Counted from the first letter of the stretch, positions 55,037-64,000 are shown. The stretch is 64,000 nucleotides of DNA from Acinetobacter pullicarnis (GCF_006352475.1 NZ_VCMZ01000001.1:3472001-3536000), one strand, 5' to 3'. Notes: generated by a model not told the origin, from the sequence alone. Program-made: numbers and translations.

Positions 55037-55786
55037 TTATTTAGATATCGGTATTGCCTGTTCAAATGCATGAACTTCACCGCGATCATCGATCAAATGA
55101 TATTTCAGGACATATGCATCAGATGGATTTAAATCGACATTTTCAAGCTTCAACAATGGAGACTCAAAAGGTGGAAGCAGAATATTCAGCCATTCATACA
55201 CGGTGGTCTGCTTGGTTTTATTGAATAGACTGAGACTAATTGCGGTGACATAAAAGGGCGTTGGATTTTTGATTATTATTTCAGCCGACTGTGCCCCATG
55301 ATCAGGAAATGAAAACTGCAACTGGCGATTAATCTCATCAATGGGTAAAACCTTTAATGCTTCAGGTCGAAAGTACACTTTTAACTGTGTATTCATCGAT
55401 AAATTTAAATAGTCATGTTCTAAGTCTTGTTTCTTTACTGCGGGTATTTCATAAAGATTGAGCCAATAAAGCGACTCCCTGTCTTTGGCTAATTCCATCC
55501 CATTAAAGATCAACCGAATCCCTTTAACATCTTTGGGTTTCATTTGAAATACAGCGGGTAGAACGACAAACGGTGCATGTTCAAATTCAGCATTATTTGA
55601 ACCATCATCGATCCAGACCTGCGTCAATATCGGATATTCATTGGTATTGGCTAGCATCAGCGTTTGCTCACGCTCACCCTCGCTATAAATAACCCGTGTT
55701 TGACTGGCCAAGATCCCAGCATATAACCAGGATGGTATACAGGTAAGTCCGAGCATTAATATTATCGTTTGATAGAAGCGTTTCAT
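55037..55786 (-). CDS. Second fimbrial chaperone, last gene of operon 2
   Basis: 249 residues with a signal peptide to about SWLYAG. PapD-like: ILASQTRVIYSEGEREQTLML (edge strand), FVVLPAVFQMKPKDVKGIRLIFNG, LYWLNLYEIPAV, then domain 2 ending DAYVLKYHLIDDRGE. It overlaps the upstream adhesin by 4 bases. A second chaperone at the end of an operon is unusual; it might serve the paralogous adhesins specifically. Confidence 0.88.
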   Translation of the reverse strand: MKRFYQTIILMLGLTCIPSWLYAGILASQTRVIYSEGEREQTLMLANTNEYPILTQVWIDDGSNNAEFEHAPFVVLPAVFQMKPKDVKGIRLIFNGMELAKDRESLYWLNLYEIPAVKKQDLEHDYLNLSMNTQLKVYFRPEALKVLPIDEINRQLQFSFPDHGAQSAEIIIKNPTPFYVTAISLSLFNKTKQTTVYEWLNILLPPFESPLLKLENVDLNPSDAYVLKYHLIDDRGEVHAFEQAIPISK

Positions 55787-57147
55787 TGTATTTTCACCAC
55801 GATCGTTGCCGTTGATTTTACTTTACCCGCTTGTACATCGATACCAGGTATGGCTTTGAGCGTTGCACGATATCGGGTTTCAAAGCGCTGATAGGATGGA
55901 TCTGCGCCTGCACCTTGTGCAACGGCACCATCCCAAACCCCATACCAACCCGCTGCTGCTCCTCCACCAGGAGTCGCAGTTTTATTTAAAAAAAGCAGTT
56001 CTTGGCCCGTACCAATATTTCTTAATTGAATCCCGACACCTTTTGCAATATTGGGCCCCGTGTAATATTGATCCGAAATGAGATAACGACTAGAGCCATT
56101 CGGATTATTTATGCCAAGACGATGTGCGGCATCAAATGCCGCTGCCGATGGCTGAAAACCGATCGCAAATTTTCCAGCGGTTGTGCCTGATTCGACCCCA
56201 ACTGAATCACATTCTAAATGTACTGTAAAATCACGAACAGAGCTTTCCCCTGCTTTGATAGCACTGGAGGTAATCTCATTAAATTTCACTAGCGAATCAC
56301 TGGTATTGCGTGCGGCACAGGCTGGGGACTTACTTGCCTGGGTAAATCCATTCAAAAAACCATAAGGCAGACGATTCGCACCGATATTAAATTGCGTAGC
56401 AGAATCCTCTCCGATATTATCGTGAGCGAAGGGAATGACCTCGTTATCAACGCCAGACAACTGCAAATACATACTCGGTTGACTACATTTCAAGCTATCA
56501 TAGACCATCCCATTGGCAACGCCCGTCCCTTTTCTATACATCCCAGTATCGATTAAAAACATACAACCATTACTGTTTGAGTTCCCCGTAGAAATATGCG
56601 ATGGCAAAGTGCTGAGTCGATATAAAGTGACTTCTATCGTCGGAATATCCATCAGGCGAATATTTATTTTTGTTGGATTCTTTGGATCTGTTACATAGTT
56701 CTTTACTGGAACAGGTCGATAATAACGACTAACCTCAACCCCCTCTACAGTATGTTTAACACCAACATACTTCCAAAATGTACTATAAACACCCGTTAAA
56801 CCGTCTGGCTTCCCCATGTCCTGATTACCGCTATAAAGTGATCGACCATTGGTTGAAACCAAAAAGTAAATTTTATCTAAATCCTTTCTGTCACACGTCC
56901 AAATAACCTGTGTAGACGTCATCATCTGCAGGTTACTGGCCAGTGTTGCTGGAACAGCAGTAGAATCAATTGCTGTCCCTTGGGGCTGTAAATAAAGACT
57001 ACTAATATTGAAGTTTGGTACATTAATTGGGGTTGCGACATTATCGACCGCGTTAAATTTTTTGACCACTGCACAGGCTGCATGTGCTGAAGGAATCAAC
57101 AACATACAACTGATCAACCCCCAAAGACCATTTAATAAATAGCGCAA
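55783..57147 (-). CDS. Fimbrial tip adhesin 2, operon 2
   Basis: 454 residues, signal peptide to about PSAHAA. Two-part structure: an N-terminal presumed receptor-binding half (CAVVKKFNAVDNVATPINVPNFNISSLYLQPQG near 24-56, then ATNG/GLDGVYS-type repeats) and a C-terminal pilin half from about residue 275 (CAARNTSDSLVKF, FAIGFQPSAAA, KGVGIQL, GWYGVWDGA, KVKSTATIVVKIQ). It is clearly paralogous to the gene at 57240-58538, more alike in the C-terminal half. Together they look like a tandem duplication. Confidence 0.82.
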   Translation of the reverse strand: MRYLLNGLWGLISCMLLIPSAHAACAVVKKFNAVDNVATPINVPNFNISSLYLQPQGTAIDSTAVPATLASNLQMMTSTQVIWTCDRKDLDKIYFLVSTNGRSLYSGNQDMGKPDGLTGVYSTFWKYVGVKHTVEGVEVSRYYRPVPVKNYVTDPKNPTKINIRLMDIPTIEVTLYRLSTLPSHISTGNSNSNGCMFLIDTGMYRKGTGVANGMVYDSLKCSQPSMYLQLSGVDNEVIPFAHDNIGEDSATQFNIGANRLPYGFLNGFTQASKSPACAARNTSDSLVKFNEITSSAIKAGESSVRDFTVHLECDSVGVESGTTAGKFAIGFQPSAAAFDAAHRLGINNPNGSSRYLISDQYYTGPNIAKGVGIQLRNIGTGQELLFLNKTATPGGGAAAGWYGVWDGAVAQGAGADPSYQRFETRYRATLKAIPGIDVQAGKVKSTATIVVKIQ

Positions 57148-57239
57148 ATTAATTCACTCCTCTTTTTGTACCACCTTGGAAGTTTCATCAAATCTCTGAT
57201 CATGTTTCATTTGAAAAATGCGTGGCTGATAAAACTATT

Positions 57240-58538
57240 TCATTGTATTTTCACGATGACTGTTGCCGTAGATTTTACTTTTCCAGCTGTGACGACACCA
57301 CCAGGTAGCGCAGTTAAAGTTGCCTTATAGTCCTGTGTATAGCGCGTAAAACCGGGTGTGACTTCTCCTTCGCTCTTGGCGCCTTCTAAAACACCATACC
57401 AACCTGCTTCTGCATTACCACCAGGTGATGCATTTTTATTGAGAAAACGTATCCCTTTCTTTAATCCCACATGTTCTATTTGAATACCAACTCCTTTGGC
57501 TGAGTTAGGATTGCTGTCATAACCATCTGAAAGTAAATAATTGCTAGAACCAAACTGATTATTTAAGTTCAATCGTTGTGCAGCATCTGCTGCAGCTGCA
57601 GAAGGTTGAAATCCGATTGCGAAATTTCCAGTTTTCGTCCCTGACAAAACATCTTTTGAATTACATTCGAGTATGACCTGAAAACCGGCATCAACCGTTT
57701 GTCCATTTGTTAATGAGGTTTCGATCACTGGTGGGAACGTTACTGTTGTTCCAGTATTACGTGCCACACAAGACTTTGAATTAGTTGCAACTGTCTGACC
57801 CGTATAAAAACTATAACCAATACCATTCGAGGTATTGCGTAACCCGGCCCTGACTGAATCATCATTTACTATGTCCGCAAAATTACCCATAGGCACTCCC
57901 CCCAACTGAATGGCCATTGCCCACTGTCTACACCCATTTTTATAAGCTCCACTCTTGGCCTGTCTTCCGCAGTCGTGAAAGCTCCCGCCACTCCCTGAAG
58001 GCAGTGAACTGACACGATATACACTCGCTTCTACCGTTGGAAGATCCTTTAATCGAATATCAATTTTTGTAGAGTCATTCGGGTTCGTCGCATAATCATT
58101 AAGATTAACCCGTTGATATATAGTGTTGACCGCTATCCCACCTACGGTAAATCTAGCCCCAACATATTGCCAATATGTACTAAAGGCATTATCCAGACCA
58201 TCTTTAGCACCAACATCATAACGACCATTAAAAGGTGAGTAACCATTGGTTGCAACCAGGAAATAAATCTGGGTTAAATCCACTTTGTCACATGTCCAAA
58301 GGACAGTATCTGGAGGAAAGCGTTGATTGTCTGTTGCCGGAATTACGGTAGAACCAAGAAGCGTGCCCCCAGGCTGTAAATAGAAATCACTAATATTAAA
58401 GTTGGGAATGTTCACAGGGGTTGCGATGGAAACATCCGCAACATTCATCGTTTGCGGAATGGGATTACAAATGGCATACGCTGTTGGAGTCAGCAACATG
58501 CAACTGATTAGACCCAATACATAATGGGATAAACGCAT
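57240..58538 (-). CDS. Fimbrial tip adhesin 1, operon 2
   Basis: 432 residues from ATG 58538 (AGGAG 8 bases before it; ATG 58562 lacks one). Signal peptide to about TAYAIC. Same layout as adhesin 2: PVNIPNFNISDFYLQPGG in the N-half and CVARNTGTTVTF, FAIGFQPSAAA, KGVGIQI, GWYGVLEGA and KVKSTATVIVKIQ in the C-half. It lies just past the usher stop (5 bases) and 92 bases before adhesin 2. Ligand unknown. Confidence 0.82.
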   Translation of the reverse strand: MRLSHYVLGLISCMLLTPTAYAICNPIPQTMNVADVSIATPVNIPNFNISDFYLQPGGTLLGSTVIPATDNQRFPPDTVLWTCDKVDLTQIYFLVATNGYSPFNGRYDVGAKDGLDNAFSTYWQYVGARFTVGGIAVNTIYQRVNLNDYATNPNDSTKIDIRLKDLPTVEASVYRVSSLPSGSGGSFHDCGRQAKSGAYKNGCRQWAMAIQLGGVPMGNFADIVNDDSVRAGLRNTSNGIGYSFYTGQTVATNSKSCVARNTGTTVTFPPVIETSLTNGQTVDAGFQVILECNSKDVLSGTKTGNFAIGFQPSAAAADAAQRLNLNNQFGSSNYLLSDGYDSNPNSAKGVGIQIEHVGLKKGIRFLNKNASPGGNAEAGWYGVLEGAKSEGEVTPGFTRYTQDYKATLTALPGGVVTAGKVKSTATVIVKIQ

Positions 58539-58543
58539 ATTGC

Positions 58544-61165
58544 TTACTCCTCTACAATACAAGAATTTGAAAGTTTAATTAGGGCTTGCGACAATTGTGC
58601 TTCCGGCACAACATAGTTAATTGAGCAGGTATCAGCTTGCTGATCACCCCACTTCACTTTGAGTTTTCCGGCCTTTTCTGCCGTTCGCACATAAACTTGC
58701 CCAGCTTGGCCAACCATGCCAATGATTTGATTTTTTTCATTCAGCACATCCGCGCCTAATGGAACATTTTGACCATCAGTGAATTTGCTTTGAATCAATA
58801 CTGCAAAACCTTGCCGCGTTTTAAAACGAATTTTAATCGCTGACCCAGCATAAGGTGCAACTCTGGTCGTGCCTAATTCAAGCTCAGCATTGGCAGCCAT
58901 TCCCTTAGGGTCTAGAGAAACCGTATTAAAACGATAAGGTGTAAGTGATGAAACCAATGCATAACCATTACGGTCAATCTTGGTATCATAGGCATTTAAA
59001 AGATGTGCCCCTTTGGCCCCTTTGGCCTCAACTAAAGCAAAGGTATCACCCAAGTAATTACCCAAAGTAATACCACCAGAATGAATTGCCAAAGCACCTT
59101 GAGCATTCAAGGAGGTTTGCCAATAATTATCACCTTTAGAGGCATTCATACTGGTATTCACATAATTAAAACGTTTACTTAACCCTGCATTCCAAACATT
59201 GACGCGAGATTGATCGTCGTAGCTAAGACCAAGCGAATAGTCCAGATTTTTAAAGTAATCGATTGAACCCATTAACGAGGCTTGATAACTATTACGTTGG
59301 TCTGCATTGTTATAATCTAGCTGCGCGCTTTTGGCGTAATTACTTTTAGACAAAGGAAAGCTAAAAGACAGCCCATAACTGGTACTATTATTGGTTGAAA
59401 ATGATGGACGAATATAATCTTGATCATAATCAGCGCCACCAACGCTATAACCTTGTTTCTGTCTTGCAATCGAAGCGCTCATGCTCACGCCATTACGAAA
59501 GGCGGTGTTATAGCCCAATTGCAGTTGGTAATCGTCAGGTTTGTTATCGCGATAATTGGATGCAGAGCCTGAAACAAAAAAAGTGCCTAAACGCCCCATT
59601 GCTTGGTTTAAAACCAACGTCGCTCTAGATTGCTCATGCAACGTCGCAGATTGGAAATCACTTCCCTCGCGTGCAGATTCTCTTAAAGAAATTACGTTGG
59701 CTAAGTCATAATATCCGAGGGTGGAAAAACGATATCCAGCCAAAGCAATCGTGGTATTGGTGGCCTGAAATGTTTTGCTGTAACTCGCACCAAACATCCA
59801 ACCATCAACTGAACCTTGCTCAGGTAATTTTGCCAGTGAATAGGTCGCATCGACACTAAAAGCACCGAGAAAATTGGTATATGCCGACCCAAACATGGTC
59901 GCAACATAACCATCGGCAACTCGAATACCATTATTTAAGGTAATCGCATTATTTAAACCATACTGCGTTGTAATATTCCCAAACGTGGTATCTTCACCAA
60001 TACCGCGTGTGCGCCCAATATCTAGACTATATTTAAAGGCACCTTTCCGAATTGACTCTGGAACGGCAGAAAAAGGCACACGGAAACTTGAACTGCTACC
60101 ATCAGCCTCAGTCACAAAAACCTCTAAATCCCCATTATAATTGGTCGGATATAGGTCAGAAATTTTAAAAGGCCCAGCAGCAACGGTGGTCTGATATATT
60201 TCATTTCCATTCTGTACAACAGAAACTTTGGCTGTGGTTTTGGCTATCCCTTGAATCACGGGTGCATAACCACGCTGTGACTCTGGTAACATGCGATCAT
60301 CGGTGGCCAGACTGATTCCGTTAAAATTTAGACCAGAGAAAAAACGTCCCGTACTTGATAATTGACCAAGGGCCAATTCACTTTGAATCTGCGTCAGTGG
60401 TCGCTTCACATAACTACGAATAACATTCCACTCTGTACCTTGGCTATTATTGGTAATACTTGATTGTTGACGGAATTGCCACTTACCTAGATTAATACCA
60501 CCATTGAACGATACATATGCTGAATCTTGACGGTTTTTACCACCCACAACATCATATTCACTGTAATAATAATTGGCTAAATAATTAATAAATCCAATGG
60601 AAGTTCCCGTACTTAACTCAGCAGGCGAAACATAACCACGTGGAATCTGCTTCATAAAAGTATTTGGAATACTTAAATCCAATCTGAGGCGGCTAATATC
60701 GAAATCATAACTTGCATAATCGACGAAAGCACTTAATGGTCTACATTGATTCTCATCAGAATCAAGTGCTGCACTAATTGGCGTTTTAATTAAAACATTG
60801 GCTCGTGTTAATTGCTCCGCACTAAAACACGGCTGTACTTTATCTTTGTTATTTGCAACAAAGCGTATGGAATCGTCAGCCACAAAGCTATTATTAATAA
60901 ACAAACTGACTTTATAGGTACCCGCAACCACATCCTCACCTTGACTCAAGCGCAATAAGGCATCTTTATTAAATAAGGCTCCACGGAATAACTCACTATC
61001 AAAGACGAACTCATTTTCTGTCTGTTCTGTCTCTGCTTGGTTAGGCCCAACTTGACCCTTTTCTTGAATGACAAGATTCTCAGCATGGCTCGGCAGCATA
61101 ATATATGCGCCTAGCAAAATGCTTAGCCATGTATTCGAGGATGGGAGGGCTGAATAAAGTTTCAT
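58544..61165 (-). CDS. Outer-membrane fimbrial usher, operon 2
   Basis: 873 residues. Signal to about PSHAEN, then the N-domain (EFVFDSELFRGALFNKDALL), the barrel with GFINYLANYYY, RMLPESQRGYAPVIQGIAKT and the VTEADGSSSSFRVPFSAVPESIRKG block, and C-terminal domains with TRVAPYAGSAIKIRFKTRQGFAVL and CSINYVVP. FimD/PapC family. It is only moderately like the operon 1 usher, so the two systems are not a recent duplication. It sits 2 bases after the chaperone stop. Confidence 0.93.
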   Translation of the reverse strand: MKLYSALPSSNTWLSILLGAYIMLPSHAENLVIQEKGQVGPNQAETEQTENEFVFDSELFRGALFNKDALLRLSQGEDVVAGTYKVSLFINNSFVADDSIRFVANNKDKVQPCFSAEQLTRANVLIKTPISAALDSDENQCRPLSAFVDYASYDFDISRLRLDLSIPNTFMKQIPRGYVSPAELSTGTSIGFINYLANYYYSEYDVVGGKNRQDSAYVSFNGGINLGKWQFRQQSSITNNSQGTEWNVIRSYVKRPLTQIQSELALGQLSSTGRFFSGLNFNGISLATDDRMLPESQRGYAPVIQGIAKTTAKVSVVQNGNEIYQTTVAAGPFKISDLYPTNYNGDLEVFVTEADGSSSSFRVPFSAVPESIRKGAFKYSLDIGRTRGIGEDTTFGNITTQYGLNNAITLNNGIRVADGYVATMFGSAYTNFLGAFSVDATYSLAKLPEQGSVDGWMFGASYSKTFQATNTTIALAGYRFSTLGYYDLANVISLRESAREGSDFQSATLHEQSRATLVLNQAMGRLGTFFVSGSASNYRDNKPDDYQLQLGYNTAFRNGVSMSASIARQKQGYSVGGADYDQDYIRPSFSTNNSTSYGLSFSFPLSKSNYAKSAQLDYNNADQRNSYQASLMGSIDYFKNLDYSLGLSYDDQSRVNVWNAGLSKRFNYVNTSMNASKGDNYWQTSLNAQGALAIHSGGITLGNYLGDTFALVEAKGAKGAHLLNAYDTKIDRNGYALVSSLTPYRFNTVSLDPKGMAANAELELGTTRVAPYAGSAIKIRFKTRQGFAVLIQSKFTDGQNVPLGADVLNEKNQIIGMVGQAGQVYVRTAEKAGKLKVKWGDQQADTCSINYVVPEAQLSQALIKLSNSCIVEE

Positions 61166-61167
61166 GA

Positions 61168-61926
61168 TTAATGCTCATTGCGATGCGGTACTTCACTCGG
61201 TACAGACACGCCATAATCGTTTAGAAGTCCTATTGTCATGGTTATATTTGCAGGATTCAGATTTTTCTTATTACTATCCCACTGCACAGATTCACCTGGG
61301 GCAACCATAATACTGTTTGCGATCTCAGTACTTTGACCATTAATAATTAAACTCGCATTATTAATGTTGGCGTAATATGGGCTATTGTTTTTAAACTCAA
61401 TAAAATCATTTTGATTTTTTTGAATGAGCTTATATGAGATATTTTTATTTATATCAAATGGGCTAATTGACAAACCTGTTGGTCGATAAAATACTTTGAC
61501 CCGATTTTTAAAAACAATGAGCATTTTATTTTTATCCGTATCCGTTGCTTTGGATGACGGAATTTCAGAAAAATTTAAATAAAACACACTTTCTCTATCC
61601 GTAGGCATACTGGCTTTATCGCCGGTAAAAAGTAGACGTACAATCTGACCTTTAGCCGATCCAGTTTTAAAAATCTGGGGCGTCGCAAGAAAAGGAGCAT
61701 CGGCATTTTCTGCTGTTAAACGCTCATCGCCTGCATCTAACCAGACTTGCACAATATTAGGCGTGTTATCGCTATTCTGAAATTGAATCGTTTTTTCATT
61801 TTGATCTGCGGGGAATATAACCCGAGTTCCAACCATAGTAATCGCCGCCTGCGCGGTACTATAGAGGACAACACTGCTAAATATAGCTGCAACGGATAAT
61901 CTTAATAGAGAACGATAAACTTTCAT
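61168..61926 (-). CDS. Fimbrial periplasmic chaperone, operon 2
   Basis: 252 residues from ATG 61926 (a frame extension of 13 codons upstream is less likely). Signal to about STAQAA. PapD-like features: ITMVGTRVIFPADQNEKTIQFQN edge strand, FLATPQIFKTGSAKGQIVRLLFTG, FYLNFSEIPSSKATD and the second domain ending ITMTIGLLNDYG. It follows the pilin gene after a stem-loop and precedes the usher by 2 bases. Confidence 0.92.
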   Translation of the reverse strand: MKVYRSLLRLSVAAIFSSVVLYSTAQAAITMVGTRVIFPADQNEKTIQFQNSDNTPNIVQVWLDAGDERLTAENADAPFLATPQIFKTGSAKGQIVRLLFTGDKASMPTDRESVFYLNFSEIPSSKATDTDKNKMLIVFKNRVKVFYRPTGLSISPFDINKNISYKLIQKNQNDFIEFKNNSPYYANINNASLIINGQSTEIANSIMVAPGESVQWDSNKKNLNPANITMTIGLLNDYGVSVPSEVPHRNEH

Positions 61927-61968
61927 AATAGCAACCCAATTATATTTAATGGTAATCTCCGCCATTAC

Positions 61969-62011
61969 CTACGGTAATCGCAGAGAATTTTATTACTTGC
62001 TATTACCGTAG
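61969..62011 (-). promoter_or_regulatory. Stem-loop after the major pilin gene, operon 2
   Basis: Perfect 10-bp inverted repeat CTACGGTAAT / ATTACCGTAG with a 23-base loop, between the pilin stop and the chaperone start. GGTAAT motifs recur around it. Same position as the operon 1 stem-loop, suggesting a shared design. Confidence 0.6.
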
Positions 62012-62053
62012 CTGGTAATAGCAGAGTAATATGCCTTCTACATCAACACCTGC

Positions 62054-62599
62054 TTAGAGATAACTAAGTGTATATTCTGCAATACTGGTTACTTTACCGG
62101 CGGTCGCAGCACCATCAACGGCAATATAGCGAACACCAAAAGTATGCTCTCCTGAAGTCTGATCTTTTTCCACAACCAAACCAGCAACTGGAGTCACATC
62201 ATTCAATACCACTGGCGTTTCACCTTTTTCATCGGTTGTGAGCTGTAAAGCCACGTTTGTTGCAGCAGTTGGAGCTAAAGCCGTATTGACTAAATTTCCG
62301 TTTTTAACGTTGCGGCCTAAAAACTTAGTTGTAATGTTCAGCGCATTGGTCGCATCGGCCGTGCAGTTTGCAACACTGATCGTAAATGGAGTAAGACCAG
62401 TCACATCACCTATAGTCGCCAACTCACTTGAAGGCACCGTCGGAAGTAACACGACTGCATTGTCTTGACCATTAATTGATGGAGTACAAGTCTGGTCTGT
62501 AACTTCACCCTCAAAAGTAATTGTTGGAGCTGCATTTACGACAGTCGAAAAAGCCATTACTGCGAAAGCGCTAGAAAGTAAAATTTTATTCAATTTCAT
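62054..62599 (-). CDS. Fimbrial major subunit, operon 2
   Basis: 181 residues with a signal peptide (cleaved near TVVNA|AP). Pilin features: ITFEGEVTDQTCTPSI with the first Cys, VANCTADATN with the second, LPTVPSSELATIGDVTGLTPFTI and an end in EYTLSYL with a near-terminal Tyr. Closest in layout to the operon 1 pilin (LPTVSKQTLANLGDVAGRTPF shares the motif). First gene of the operon. Confidence 0.9.
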   Translation of the reverse strand: MKLNKILLSSAFAVMAFSTVVNAAPTITFEGEVTDQTCTPSINGQDNAVVLLPTVPSSELATIGDVTGLTPFTISVANCTADATNALNITTKFLGRNVKNGNLVNTALAPTAATNVALQLTTDEKGETPVVLNDVTPVAGLVVEKDQTSGEHTFGVRYIAVDGAATAGKVTSIAEYTLSYL

Positions 62600-63591
62600 G
62601 AGTAACCTCTTAACCTTTAATTTAGATGGGAGAATGAAAACAAGTTATTTGTTTCCTTGAATTCAAATTTAATATAATACTTTTCAACTATTTTAGTTTT
62701 TCGAATTGTGACTGAGTTCTCATATTATATCCGTGTTTTTTTACTTTATTTTTTTAAAACATAGATTTATAATTTTATTTTTTTTACAATTGGTAAAATA
62801 CCAGTAATATTAAACTAACGTATTTTCACACTATATTAAATAAAAACTTCATATTTACTGTTGTTATTATTTACCACTAGCAAGATCTTAAGAATTAATC
62901 CCCCTGTATTTTAAATTTCACTTTAAAAACAAAATAATATTTGAAATAGATCAAAAAAAGAATGATTATTCGCATAATTAATCCACTAATGCTCAAATCC
63001 AGACATTTAAAAGCATAATATCGCCAAGCACACCAACCATTAAATATTTTAACTTACTAATATTTATTTATTTTATAATAACTTAATTTTAATAAAACAG
63101 CGTTTCCTCTTTATATACTGCATAAACTCAAATCAGAAATCTAAAATATTGCTCTATATCAGCTGCCATTACTCAAATTGGCATTTGCTTCTTTATGTTC
63201 GAATAACGATTGAAGCGGATTGAATACGCCGAGCCTGCACTCCATTTCCCTCGAACAATGCCTATTTTTCAAGATTATGCTTAGCTTCGCGATGCTTTCC
63301 AGACTGCTCAACTTGGTTACTTTCAAGCGACAACATACTTTAAAGGTATTTATATAAACTTTTTGAGTTATTGTTATCAGCAGCCTTATCCCTATAATAA
63401 AATTGATTAGATTATATAAAGCGCCGCTATCTCGCTCTGAAATCATTATTATTTCAAAACTAGCTGATGTTATGCTGACAACATTCATAGACGTTAAGCA
63501 CAATACCATTTAGCCAGATAGAAAAATAATATCTAATCAGAGTATGAAGTGATTTAAAGCGCTTATTTTTAGCATCATTAAGGAGAGAGTC
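62600..63591. other. 992-base AT-rich gap between fimbrial operon 2 and catA
   Basis: Divergent control region. Very rich in A and T tracts near 62640-63110. A 116-codon frame at 63159-63509 (-) resembles no protein I know and is probably spurious. An AGATA-N9-TATCT dyad (63516-63534) lies 57 bases before the catA start. No regulator gene is present. Confidence 0.45.
63516..63534. promoter_or_regulatory. AGATA-N9-TATCT dyad upstream of catA
   Basis: Perfect 5-base arms with a 9-base spacer, 57 bases before the catA ATG. LysR-type regulators of catechol genes (CatM/BenM) bind ATAC-N7-GTAT-type dyads; the present one is similar in shape but not identical. Confidence 0.25.
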
Positions 63592-64000
63592 ATGAATGTA
63601 AAAATTTTTGATACAGAGGAAGTACAGAATTTTCTACGTCTAGCCAGCGGTTTAGAACAAGAAGGTGGCAATCCGCGCATGAAGCAGATCACGCATCGTA
63701 TTCTTTCTGATCTGTATAAGGCGATTGAAGACCTAGAAATTACTTCAGATGAATATTGGTCTGGCGTTGCTTATTTTAACCAGCTAGGTACCAACCAAGA
63801 AGCAGCATTGTTATCTCCTGGCTTAGGGATCGACCGTTTTCTTGATATGCGTATGGATGCCCAAGATGAAGCACTTGGCATAGAGGTGGGCACACCACGA
63901 ACCATTGAAGGGCCACTTTATGTTGTTGGGGCACCTGTAGAACAAGGCTTTGCACGCTTAGATGATGGCAGTGATCCAGATGGCGATCCGTTAGTCATGC
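63592..64000 (+). CDS. catA: Catechol 1,2-dioxygenase, N-terminal part (cut by window edge)
   Basis: 136 codons before the edge. Starts MNVKIFDTEEVQNFLRLASG, then helical dimerisation region (GGNPRMKQITHRILSDLYKAIEDLEITSDEYWSGVAY) and the intradiol start PRTIEGPLYVVGAPVEQGFARLDDG. AGGAGAGA is an excellent ribosome site. The enzyme opens catechol between the hydroxyls to cis,cis-muconate, feeding the beta-ketoadipate pathway. The iron ligands (two Tyr, two His) lie beyond the edge. High likeness to Acinetobacter CatA is from memory. Confidence 0.92.
   Translation, partial: MNVKIFDTEEVQNFLRLASGLEQEGGNPRMKQITHRILSDLYKAIEDLEITSDEYWSGVAYFNQLGTNQEAALLSPGLGIDRFLDMRMDAQDEALGIEVGTPRTIEGPLYVVGAPVEQGFARLDDGSDPDGDPLVM

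Noticed and set aside
62940..62985. Fur-like sequence upstream of fimbrial operon 2 (ATGATTATTCGCATAATTAA)
   Set aside because: Arms do not match over more than 5 bases and AT-rich DNA gives such hits by chance.
63159..63509. 116-codon open frame on the minus strand
   Set aside because: No ribosome site, unusual composition, no family recognised, and it lies in the AT-rich control region between two divergent genes. Probably chance.

Overview
The window is chromosomal DNA from a gammaproteobacterium that looks like Acinetobacter. Pointers are the two-domain polyphosphate:AMP phosphotransferase, a CatA-type catechol 1,2-dioxygenase, the FFLEELY-motif gene beside ubiE-ubiJ-ubiB, the gspF/gspG pair next to priA, and AT-rich intergenic DNA between moderately AT-rich genes. 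The species cannot be fixed by reading alone. No tRNA, rRNA, CRISPR array or prophage was seen.

Layout. 1-23240 is mostly housekeeping: the 5' end of hemH, a DUF4062 gene, murI, a DUF1285 gene, an ETF-ubiquinone oxidoreductase, an SDR, tusA, corC-lnt, csaA, a small membrane protein, gspG and gspF (type II secretion), priA, a Kef-type antiporter, hslO, cbpA-cbpM, a DUF465 gene, a CorA-type transporter, and rpsO-pnp with a structured leader. 23831-25173 is an intact IS3-family element (25-bp imperfect inverted repeats, ATC target duplication, A6G frameshift signal) inserted between two terminators. 25592-34921 is a recC-recB-recD operon. Five 12-bp tandem units resembling DnaA boxes lie at the recB/recD junction. 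35124-44982 holds a DUF697-like gene, a repeat-rich intergenic stretch with 12-bp inverted termini, the PPK2-type phosphotransferase, the ubiquinone genes ubiE-ubiJ-ubiB, a class III aminotransferase and an AraC-type regulator.

45732-62599 is the accessory part: two complete chaperone-usher fimbrial operons pointing at each other. The left one (+) encodes major pilin, chaperone, usher and tip adhesin. The right one (-) encodes major pilin, chaperone, usher, two tandem paralogous adhesins and a second chaperone. Each major-pilin gene is followed at once by a stem-loop, a likely device for making more pilin than assembly proteins. Between the operons sit a CatB-like acetyltransferase, two lipoproteins, a DMP19/DUF4375 protein and a YcaQ-like glycosylase, plus a 22-codon relic of a second ycaQ-like gene. 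The window ends inside catA.

I found no clear new multi-gene system. The signals most worth testing are the 12-bp DnaA-box-like array, the paired fimbrial operons with matching post-pilin hairpins, the ycaQ relic, a cysteine cluster in RecC, and the transcription unit that the IS3 element may have split.
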